Shown here: positions 8,205 through 13,685 of the stretch, in pieces | Layout of the letters: the number at the start of each line of letters is the position of its first letter | How positions within the stretch are numbered: position 1 is the first letter of the stretch | From: DUZB01 sp964407525 | Lineage (GTDB): Bacteria; Desulfobacterota; DSM-4660; Desulfatiglandales; Desulfatiglandaceae | Length of the DNA: 21,291 bases | Direction of reading: 5' to 3' | Assembly: GCA_964407525.1 (NCBI GenBank) | Contig: CAYOWC010000053.1 | Span: 1-21,291, forward strand | The notes under the pieces: model-generated | Seen by the model: only the letters and a program-made list of their open reading frames with translations | Databases searched by the model: none | What the model was told of the DNA's origin: nothing | Translations under genes and position numbers: made by a program

Positions 8205-8317
8205 GACTTTGCGGTTTAGTAAATAGCTACAGAGGACGAAGAGGAGAAAGACCTTTTGGCGGAAACGGCAAGCAAAGCCCATGAGACCTTTTCTGTTCCG
8301 AATTGTCCGGGCGTGTC

Positions 8318-8965
8318 CTATTTTTTTCTTTTTGGGAGTTGTTCAATATGGTAGGCGAGATGTTCAAGCTTTACTGAGAAATCCATATTTTCTACAATGC
8401 AGCATTCCGGTTTTCTGATATGTATTGGGGCAAAATTAAGGATCGCTTTGACACCTGCGTCAAAAAGTATGTTTGAAACCCTTTGGGCCATTTGCGGAGG
8501 TGTGGTGATCAGTCCTATCTCGATACCTCGCTGTGCAACCACTTCCCTTATCTTTTTTGATGGCTCAATGATCAATCCGCATGGCAGTTCTACGCCGGCT
8601 TTCTCGGGATCCGCATCAAATGCGGCTACAAGCAGATACCCTCTTTTCCTGAGATTATCATTCTGGGCCAGACTTTTTCCCAGGTTGCCCATGCCCACAA
8701 TGCACAAGGGCCAGTCTCTATTTGTGGCGAGAATCTTCTTTATTTCGTGCAGAAGCTCCTTTACTTCATAACCAACACCCCGGACACCAAATTCTCCAAA
8801 ATAGGCCAGATCTTTTCTTACCTGTGCAGGGTTCACGCCGCATAGTGCTGCAAGTCTTTCAGAGGAAATGACAGCTGGGCCTCTATCGACAAGGGTCTCG
8901 AGCGGTCTCGAGTAGAGGGCGAGACGTTCGATTGTTGGGTTGGGTATTTTGACTTTTTCATCCAT
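8318..8965 (-). CDS. rex: Redox-sensing transcriptional repressor Rex
   Basis: Dimeric repressor that binds DNA when the NADH/NAD+ ratio is low and releases on binding NADH, controlling fermentation and respiration genes. The 215-residue length is standard. The N-terminal winged helix (about 10-85) contains VRKDLAYFGEFGVRGVGY (49-66), the family hallmark. The Rossmann domain has the nucleotide loop VGMGNLG (G91-G96) and an aspartate at the end of strand 2 (AAFDAD, D117), as expected for NADH. The C-terminal domain-swap helix is seen at VENMDFSVKLEHLAYHIEQL. The start codon lies 1 bp from a Rex-operator-like site (8967-8984), suggesting autorepression, and only 27 bp beyond the atpE terminator. 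No good Shine-Dalgarno is visible upstream of the ATG, so the start could be leaderless or weakly initiated. Confidence 0.96.
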   Translation of the reverse strand: MDEKVKIPNPTIERLALYSRPLETLVDRGPAVISSERLAALCGVNPAQVRKDLAYFGEFGVRGVGYEVKELLHEIKKILATNRDWPLCIVGMGNLGKSLAQNDNLRKRGYLLVAAFDADPEKAGVELPCGLIIEPSKKIREVVAQRGIEIGLITTPPQMAQRVSNILFDAGVKAILNFAPIHIRKPECCIVENMDFSVKLEHLAYHIEQLPKRKK

Positions 8966-8966
8966 A

Positions 8967-8984
8967 TTGTGAAATAAGGCACAT
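8967..8984 (-). promoter_or_regulatory. Candidate Rex operator at the rex start codon
   Basis: Plus-strand TTGTGAAATAAGGCACAT compares with the Rex consensus form TTGTGAA-N4-TTCACAA: the left half matches 7/7 and the right half 4/7, keeping the CACA core. It sits 1 bp from the rex ATG and between the atpE terminator and rex, where an autoregulatory site would be expected. Assignment is by motif and position only. Confidence 0.5.
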
Positions 8985-8992
8985 GGGTCAAG

Positions 8993-9034
8993 AAAAAAAA
9001 GCGAGGACCTGAAAACAGGCCCTCGCTTTTTTTT
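8993..9034 (-). terminator. Intrinsic terminator of the atpZIBE operon
   Basis: A GC-rich stem (GCGAGG with CCTCGC, continued by CCTG with CAGG through single-base offsets) with an AAAA loop is flanked by eight A on one side and eight T on the other. It therefore has a U-tract on both strands. It lies 10 bp after the atpE stop codon. The 27 bp between it and the rex ATG leave little room for an independent rex promoter. Confidence 0.93.
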
Positions 9035-9043
9035 AAAGAGTTA

Positions 9044-9424
9044 TTATGCTCCGAGAGATTTGACGATGAGTTCGTGCATCCCGCCAAGATCCGGAATCTT
9101 GAAAACAAGAATAAAACAGATAACCAGAGCGTAGATACAGAGAGACTCGATCAGAGCCAGACCAATAATCATGGTGGTCATGATCTTACCGGCTGCTTCT
9201 GGATTTCTGGCAGTTCCCTGGAGAGCACCGTTAATGGCATTACCCATACCGATACCGGTACCAAGAGCAGCCATTCCGATACCGATACCACAAGCAATGG
9301 CGATTCCAAAGAATACCCACAGACCGGCAGCTTTGACTGCGCTGTCGTCGCCTGCAAATGCCATGGATGCCATACCGAGAAGCATTACGGATGAAAGTAC
9401 CCCAATAAGCGTTTTCTTAGACAT
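9044..9424 (-). CDS. atpE: F0F1 ATP synthase subunit c
   Basis: Proteolipid that forms the rotating c-ring of the membrane F0 motor. The 126-residue precursor is longer than the usual 70-90 because of an N-terminal signal-like segment ending MASMAFA (18-24), a form seen in Desulfobacterota c subunits. The mature part is a two-helix hairpin. Helix 1 is the glycine-rich stretch about 40-66, the polar loop is RNPEA (73-77), and helix 2 carries the ion-carrying E93 followed by S94 and Y98. The residue aligned with the Na+-ligand glutamine of Ilyobacter subunit c is methionine (M60), so proton coupling is more likely although S94 is retained. The ATG has a strong AAAGGAGG ribosome site just upstream, consistent with the high translation needed for a multi-copy subunit. 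Last gene of atpZIBE. Confidence 0.96.
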   Translation of the reverse strand: MSKKTLIGVLSSVMLLGMASMAFAGDDSAVKAAGLWVFFGIAIACGIGIGMAALGTGIGMGNAINGALQGTARNPEAAGKIMTTMIIGLALIESLCIYALVICFILVFKIPDLGGMHELIVKSLGA

Positions 9425-9471
9425 GTGTTCCTCCTTTCATTAAAATTATTGTTTGGCCTTCTTCAAAAAAC

Positions 9472-9500
9472 AAGGCCCCGCAAGCAAACGCGGGGTCCTT
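9472..9500 (-). terminator. Hairpin between atpB and atpE (terminator-like or mRNA-stabilising)
   Basis: Read on the minus strand, AAGGACCCCGC pairs with GCGGGGCCTT (one bulged base) around a short loop and is followed by GTTTTTTG. It is placed directly after the atpB stop and before atpE. It resembles a weak intrinsic terminator, but because atpE follows on the same strand it may instead adjust mRNA ends between subunits a and c. Confidence 0.6.
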
Positions 9501-9506
9501 CATATT

Positions 9507-10196
9507 CTAATGTGCATGCTCCATGGCGCCGACAAAATACATGGTGGAAAGAAGCATGAAGACGAGAGCCTGGATAAAACAGACGAGAATGCCAAGAAAC
9601 ATGATCGGTAAGGGTGCAAGATAGAGACCCGCAAGTCCGAACAGGATGGCTAAAACCATCTCTTTTCCAAAAATATTCCCGAACAGTCGAACGCTCAGGG
9701 ACATGATCCGGGCTAAGTGACCGATGAGTTCAATGGGAAACATGAGAGGCGCCAGCCACCATACAGGTCCCATAAAATGTTTGATATATTTCACTCCGTG
9801 GAATTTGATTCCTATGGCATGTGTACAGATGAATGTGCACAGGGCAAGTGCCAGCGTTGTATTCAAATTTGCAGTAGGGGAAAACATTCCGGGGATCAGA
9901 CCGATCATATTTGCAACGAGGATGAACAGGAATACCGTTGCAATGTAAGGAAAAAAGAACCTTCCTTCCGGTCCGGTTATTTCCACCATGAAATTTTCAA
10001 GTCCGCTTATGATCATTTCAAAAAAGTTCTGCCCCTTTGAGGGGACAATGTTGACCTTTTTGACAAGGATAAGAGCGCTGATGATGAGAATCAGCATGGT
10101 CAACCAGGTGTAAGTCACATGGGAGTATGCTTTCCCAAAATGCTCGAGTCCTATGGCAGCTAAGATTGAATCAATGAAAAAAATCGGATGTTCCAT
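9507..10196 (-). CDS. atpB: F0F1 ATP synthase subunit a
   Basis: Integral membrane stator subunit forming the ion half-channels against the c-ring. The 229-residue protein has about five to six hydrophobic helices. The hallmark SLSVRLFGNIFG contains the essential arginine, R170 (E. coli R210), and the last helix has FIQALVF with Q209 (E. coli Q252). The N-terminus (EHPIFF) and short length are typical of the deltaproteobacterial type. A GGGAGG ribosome site is present about 11 nt upstream, overlapping the end of atpI; the atpI stop and the atpB start are 3 bp apart. Subunit b (atpF) is not in this cluster, so the peripheral stalk and F1 must be encoded elsewhere. Confidence 0.97.
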   Translation of the reverse strand: MEHPIFFIDSILAAIGLEHFGKAYSHVTYTWLTMLILIISALILVKKVNIVPSKGQNFFEMIISGLENFMVEITGPEGRFFFPYIATVFLFILVANMIGLIPGMFSPTANLNTTLALALCTFICTHAIGIKFHGVKYIKHFMGPVWWLAPLMFPIELIGHLARIMSLSVRLFGNIFGKEMVLAILFGLAGLYLAPLPIMFLGILVCFIQALVFMLLSTMYFVGAMEHAH

Positions 10197-10199
10197 AAG

Positions 10200-10589
10200 T
10201 TATGCAGCCTCCCGCGATGATGTTCTAAAAACAGCCTGTATTCCCACATAAAATATCGTAATAACAACAATGGAAAGCCCTGCGGTCAGCCCAAGAAGAT
10301 TGACCCAGCCGTTGGTGATAAGGATATAAATAATCAGACCCAAAATGGCAAGCCTAAAATAGGCCTTTATTATAATAGGCCCTTTTTTTCTCTTCATTGC
10401 CCCTTCGGATGGAAATGCTGCGCGAATTGTATGCTGGAGAAGTCCAAAATTCGCGATGATAATGAGCCCTCCGACAATCAGGCCCAACGTAAAGGTTGTA
10501 CTCATGAAAAGAAAGCTCAGGGAGCTTGCGACCATGAGAATGGCCCAGTTATGAAATCTAATTTTTTGGAGCATTTTTTCAGGGTTCAT
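10200..10589 (-). CDS. atpI: ATP synthase assembly protein AtpI
   Basis: Small membrane protein of the AtpI family that helps c-ring assembly and, in some species, Mg2+ or Ca2+ supply to the complex. The 129 residues hold about four hydrophobic segments: two around 14-60, then after a basic stretch (MKRKKGP) two more near 76-115. The ATG at 10589 overlaps the atpZ stop codon as TGATG, so the two are translationally coupled. A longer frame extends upstream to 10676 but would run 87 nt into atpZ and is not preferred. Order atpZ-atpI-atpB-atpE is the usual F0 order. The family is recognised mainly from position and hydropathy, since AtpI sequences are weakly conserved. Confidence 0.88.
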   Translation of the reverse strand: MNPEKMLQKIRFHNWAILMVASSLSFLFMSTTFTLGLIVGGLIIIANFGLLQHTIRAAFPSEGAMKRKKGPIIIKAYFRLAILGLIIYILITNGWVNLLGLTAGLSIVVITIFYVGIQAVFRTSSREAA

Positions 10590-10807
10590 CAGAGATCTTT
10601 GGCTTTCTTGTAGAGGAGGTACAAATTTCTGAAGGCAGCAGCGATGCCGAATCCAAGAAAAATATAAAACCCCCACGGTCTGGTTTCAAAATATTTGTCG
10701 AAATAGTACCCGCCGACGGCCCCAATGGCTATAGAGAAGGCCATGGTCATGCCGACGGTGCTTAAGTATCCTAAATCCTTGATGGATTTTTTCAGGTCTT
10801 TATCCAT
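10589..10807 (-). CDS. atpZ: AtpZ/AtpI-family small membrane protein
   Basis: The 72-residue protein has two predicted membrane helices (about 16-35 and 44-64) separated by the motif GGYYFDKYFETRPWGF, typical of AtpZ, and a basic C-terminus (YKKAKDL). AtpZ works with AtpI in ATP-synthase assembly or divalent-cation supply. First gene of the F0 operon; its stop shares a base with the atpI start. Initiation looks odd: the nearest purine-rich ribosome site (GGAGG, plus strand 10825-10829) is 17 nt upstream of the ATG and lies inside a tiny frame, ATG GAG GTC TTT TAA (10831 down to 10817). Confidence 0.9.
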   Translation of the reverse strand: MDKDLKKSIKDLGYLSTVGMTMAFSIAIGAVGGYYFDKYFETRPWGFYIFLGFGIAAAFRNLYLLYKKAKDL

Positions 10808-10858
10808 TTGATTTAATTAAAAGACCTCCATGCTCAGTATTAGGAAAACTCGTAAGCG

Positions 10859-10887
10859 TCCTATCACAGAAATTTGTGGTAAGTCAA
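10859..10887 (-). promoter_or_regulatory. Candidate promoter for atpZIBE with internal palindrome
   Basis: On the minus strand TTGACT (10887-10882) is followed after 17 nt by ATAGGA (10864-10859): a good -35 but a weak -10. The spacer contains CACAAATTTCTGTG (10878-10865), whose ends CACA/TGTG are inverted, a possible operator between the boxes. It is about 50 bp upstream of atpZ and 35 bp from mobile element B. Confidence 0.35.
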
Positions 10888-10921
10888 TAAATTTTTGTGC
10901 CCCGTGCGGTCAAAAAAAAGC

Positions 10922-11154
10922 GGCTCAACGCGGATTAGCGTGAAGAATCCCATTTTCCGGAACAGAGGTGTCAGGTTTCGGGTGTCAGGTTTCAGTACCT
11001 ACTATTCCCATTTTACGGTTATAATAAGCATAACTATTTCTTATTACGTTGAATATACTGAATGCGGTCCGGTTTTTTCCTGACACCTGACACCTGGAAT
11101 GTGAGCATGGTCTATTCGACAACTGACAAAAATATCACGTTAATCCGATGATCC
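10922..11154 (-). mobile_element. Palindromic MITE-like element, copy B (233 bp) with 8-bp target duplication
   Basis: The reverse complement aligns end to end with element A (1804-2037) with about 30 differences. It is bounded exactly by AAAAAAGC on both sides (10914-10921 and 11155-11162), an 8-bp target duplication different from that of copy A. The ends are GGCTC (10922) and GATCC (11154), so one terminal base has diverged. It retains the paired GTGTCAGG/CCTGACAC blocks and a central stem TAATAAG (11022-11028) with CTTATTA (11040-11046). It sits between hemL and atpZ in the upstream region of the F0 operon, where it could affect read-through from hemL or promoter activity. No coding potential is seen. 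Confidence 0.88.
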
Positions 11155-11161
11155 AAAAAAG

Positions 11162-11189
11162 CCACAGAGGCCCGGAGAGCACAGAGAAA
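11162..11189. repeat. CACAGAG-type short intergenic repeat
   Basis: Two CCACAGAG/GCACAGAG units flank CCGGAGA. The reverse complement reads CTCTGTG...CTCTGTGGC, a low-complexity motif I have seen scattered in intergenic DNA of Desulfobacterota and other phyla. It adjoins the right target duplication of element B and follows the hemL 3' end. No function can be read from it; no clear hemL terminator is visible in 11163-11230. Confidence 0.3.
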
Positions 11190-11230
11190 AACGCTTTGTG
11201 TCGCATAATTGTTTTAACAACTCAACCGCT

Positions 11231-12520
11231 CTACCGCATGTCTCTAAAAGCATTCGATGCACAATGGATTGTCTTTTCGATCAGCTCCTCCGTATGGGCG
11301 TGAGAAATGAAACTGGTCTCAAATGGTGACGGCGCAAGGTATATTCCCTGACCAAGCATTTTCCCGAAATATTCAATGAATCTCTTTTCATCACATGCTT
11401 TGGCAGACTGAAAATCGGTGACGGAGGAGGTTGTAAAAAAAAGTGTCCCCATGGAGCCCACGCGATTTACTTTGACGGAAATATTGGCTTCGGAGGCTGC
11501 CTTTTCAAGGCCTGAGAAAAGAAGATCACAATTCTTTTCTAACTTTTCGTAAATGGTTCCGCTTTTTAAAATGTTCAGGGTCGCTAATCCCGCAGACATG
11601 GCAAGGGGGTTGCCCGAGAGGGTCCCCGCCTGGTAAATCTCTCCTTCAGGCGCCATCCTGGACATGATTTCTTTTTTTCCTCCATATGCGCCTACCGGTA
11701 ACCCGCCGCCGATGATTTTGCCCAGACACGTCAGGTCCGGCATGATGCCGTAAAGGGATTGGGCGCCTCCCGGGGATAGCCTGAAGCCGGTGATGACTTC
11801 ATCAAAGATCAAGATTGTTCCGGACTCTTCGGTGATTTTTCGGAGTCCTTTGAGAAAGCCGTCTTCAGGCAAAACAACTCCCATATTTCCTGCTACAGGT
11901 TCTACGATAATGGCAGCGATCTGACGGTCAAATTTTTCAAAGGCTTTTTCCACTGCGGGCAGATCGTTAAACGGAAGAGAAATTGTATGGCGTGCGAGGT
12001 CTTCCGGGACCCCGGGACTGCCTGGAATTCCAAGGGTGGCGATTCCTGACCCTGCTGAGACAAGCAGGCTGTCCGCATGTCCGTGATAACAACCATCAAA
12101 TTTGACGATTTTTGTCCGCTCTGTATATCCTCTGGCAAGCCTTATTGCGCTCATGGTGGCTTCTGTTCCGGAGTTGACCATTCGTACCATTTCAATGGAA
12201 GGAACCATGTCCACAATGATGTCAGCCATATCCACTTCCATTTCGGTTGGCGCACCGTAGCTCGTTCCTTTTTCTGCACTTTCCTGAACAGCCACGACTA
12301 CATCGGGGTGGGCATGGCCCAATATCATAGGTCCCCATGAGCATACGTAATCGATATATTCGTTTTCGTCCGCGTCCCATATCAGGGCGCCTTTGGCTTT
12401 TTTAATGAACGGGGGATTTATTCCCACCGATTTTCCAGCGCGGACAGGACTGTTGACTCCCCCGGGTATAATTTCTTGAGCCCTCTTAAAGAGAGATTCC
12501 GATTTTTCTTTCGCTTTCAT
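11231..12520 (-). CDS. hemL: Glutamate-1-semialdehyde 2,1-aminomutase
   Basis: PLP enzyme that converts glutamate-1-semialdehyde to 5-aminolevulinate in the C5 tetrapyrrole pathway; cytoplasmic dimer. The 429 residues match the family length. Motifs in order: IIPGGVNSPVRAG near residue 17, NSGTEATMSAIRLARG near 115, YHGHAD near 143, FDEVITGFR near 240, and the PLP lysine K268 in CLGKIIGGGLPVGAYGG (E. coli K265). Its ATG overlaps the upstream stop codon as TAATG, so it is translationally coupled to the AhbA/B-type gene. That pairing places aminolevulinate formation together with late siroheme-dependent heme synthesis. Confidence 0.98.
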   Translation of the reverse strand: MKAKEKSESLFKRAQEIIPGGVNSPVRAGKSVGINPPFIKKAKGALIWDADENEYIDYVCSWGPMILGHAHPDVVVAVQESAEKGTSYGAPTEMEVDMADIIVDMVPSIEMVRMVNSGTEATMSAIRLARGYTERTKIVKFDGCYHGHADSLLVSAGSGIATLGIPGSPGVPEDLARHTISLPFNDLPAVEKAFEKFDRQIAAIIVEPVAGNMGVVLPEDGFLKGLRKITEESGTILIFDEVITGFRLSPGGAQSLYGIMPDLTCLGKIIGGGLPVGAYGGKKEIMSRMAPEGEIYQAGTLSGNPLAMSAGLATLNILKSGTIYEKLEKNCDLLFSGLEKAASEANISVKVNRVGSMGTLFFTTSSVTDFQSAKACDEKRFIEYFGKMLGQGIYLAPSPFETSFISHAHTEELIEKTIHCASNAFRDMR

Positions 12521-12984
12521 TAGAAATACTCCATGCTTGTTTTTTTGAATTCTTTTTCGCTGAAGAGCAGGTTGTAATCACGAATGCCTGAAACCATCGA
12601 CATTTTTTTGGCGATTTGGCGGCATTCCTTACGACTGCTGCCGTGGATCATCGTGTACAAATTGTAAGGCCAGTCCTTCTGGGGAATCCTGTTGTAGCAG
12701 TGGCTGACTTCCCGGAAACTCGAAAGAATTGTTCCTGCTTTTTCCACTTCTTCCTCCGGGACGGTCCAGGCTACCATGGCATTCGAATGGAAACCTGCCT
12801 CCTGGTGTCGCAGGGTTGCCCCGAAGCGTCTCAGAACCCCCCTCTTTCGAAGATCATTTATCCCGTTTATGAACTCTTCTTCCTCCATTCCCGCCTGTTC
12901 AGCCATAATGGCAAACGGTCTGGTATCCAGTGGTATGTCCCCTTGAATCAGGCTGATGATTTTTTTATCTTTTTCGGTAATCAT
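12520..12984 (-). CDS. ahbB: Siroheme decarboxylase subunit, AhbA/AhbB (NirDLGH) family; probably AhbB
   Basis: AhbA and AhbB form a heterodimer that decarboxylates siroheme to 12,18-didecarboxysiroheme in the alternative heme pathway of sulfate reducers and archaea; homologues NirD/L/G/H act in heme d1 synthesis. The 154-residue protein has an N-terminal AsnC/Lrp-like winged helix (about 4-60) and a ferredoxin-like C-terminal domain. Diagnostic motifs are VLRRFGATLRHQ, GFHSNAMVAW, VSHCYNR and WPYNLYTMIHG. The RRFG-H and HCY features resemble the AhbB/NirL side more than AhbA, but subunit letter is inference. I choose ATG 12984, preceded by GAGGA; a TTG at 13005 also opens the frame but has no ribosome site. 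Coupling to hemL strongly favours heme synthesis over a transcription-factor role. Confidence 0.85.
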   Translation of the reverse strand: MITEKDKKIISLIQGDIPLDTRPFAIMAEQAGMEEEEFINGINDLRKRGVLRRFGATLRHQEAGFHSNAMVAWTVPEEEVEKAGTILSSFREVSHCYNRIPQKDWPYNLYTMIHGSSRKECRQIAKKMSMVSGIRDYNLLFSEKEFKKTSMEYF

Positions 12985-13062
12985 GTTTTCCTCATCTATT
13001 CTCAATGGGAATATCGAATCGGTTTTCAGTTGTCAAGATGCAACTTCTTCAGTGGATTATTT

Positions 13063-13566
13063 TCAAGACAGAATGACCACTTCTCTGAAACCGAACTGAA
13101 TATTGTTGTCCAGGTAATACATGGTTTCAGGGGTGAACTTGTATAGGCCCACTTTGAAACGTTCAGAGAAAGTTTCAATGGTGAAAGACTGGTCCTGCTT
13201 GAAAAACTGCTTTGTGAAACTGAATTTCTTCAGATATCTCCCGATTACGGCAACGGCTTCAAGGTTTTTGGATACTGCCTCGACATGCCCTTCCATCTGT
13301 ATGCCCCGAATTTCCTGCCATGTACTCACTTCCGGGTGTATGGCTGCGGATGCGCGCCCGCTTTCAAGAGCTTCTTGAATATGTCTCGATTGGGGGGAAG
13401 AGAAAAAATAGAAACAGGCCCCGTGAAAAACATAGTAGACCGGGGCTGCCCAGGAAGCGCTTTCTCTTGCAGTAGCCAGTGTCATGGCGCTTTGTTCGCG
13501 GACCAGTTTTTCCGCCAGCTTTCTGAGTTCCAATGTGTCTGGTTTTTCGCTGTTCTTCTCGTTCAT
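13063..13566 (-). CDS. YhbP/UPF0306-like protein with pyridoxamine-phosphate-oxidase (flavin) fold
   Basis: The 167-residue cytoplasmic protein has a split-barrel fold of the FMN-binding pyridoxamine 5'-phosphate oxidase-like superfamily. Visible features are MTLATA near residue 28, VYYVFHGACFYFFSS near 43-57, the conserved RGIQMEGHVE near 87-96, and a C-terminal DNNIQFGFREVV similar to the end of E. coli YhbP. Many members bind FMN or heme, but the reaction of this one cannot be told. It is transcribed towards the AhbA/B-type gene and hemL (78 bp upstream of the former), so a link to heme is possible but unproven. The ribosome site is weak (GCGAGAA). Confidence 0.72.
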   Translation of the reverse strand: MNEKNSEKPDTLELRKLAEKLVREQSAMTLATARESASWAAPVYYVFHGACFYFFSSPQSRHIQEALESGRASAAIHPEVSTWQEIRGIQMEGHVEAVSKNLEAVAVIGRYLKKFSFTKQFFKQDQSFTIETFSERFKVGLYKFTPETMYYLDNNIQFGFREVVILS

Positions 13567-13640
13567 TTCTCGCGTCCGTTTGACTTATGTACGAAAACTA
13601 AGAGCTAATGGTAGCTTTCAGGTGAAATATAGTCATCGTT

Positions 13641-13680
13641 ACCCAGTACCCAGTACCCAGTACCCAGTACCCAGTACCCC
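13641..13680. repeat. 7-bp tandem repeat (ACCCAGT, five copies plus a partial)
   Basis: Five perfect copies of ACCCAGT (13641-13675) are followed by ACCCC. The array lies between the stop of the UbiB-like gene (13686) and the YhbP-like gene (13566), both on the minus strand. Perfect short units suggest recent slippage; copy number may vary between strains. Upstream of it AGCTA-ATGG-TAGCT forms a small hairpin. Confidence 0.95.
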
Positions 13681-13685
13681 GTTTT

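Noticed and set aside
8205..8317. Bidirectional terminator between convergent uvrA and rex
   Set aside because: No stem of useful length followed by a T-run on either strand; only weak partial repeats (GACCTTTT twice).
10590..10676. Extended AtpI N-terminus starting at 10676
   Set aside because: Would overlap atpZ by 87 nt; the added residues are not AtpI-like, and the TGATG junction at 10589 gives a better start.
10865..10878. Second Rex operator upstream of atpZ
   Set aside because: The palindrome runs CACA...TGTG, the opposite polarity to the TTGTG...CACAA Rex consensus.
12985..13005. TTG start for the AhbA/B-type gene
   Set aside because: No ribosome site, whereas ATG 12984 has GAGGA just upstream.
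13641..13680. CRISPR-like array
   Set aside because: Seven-bp units lie directly head to tail with no spacers and no cas genes; a simple tandem repeat.
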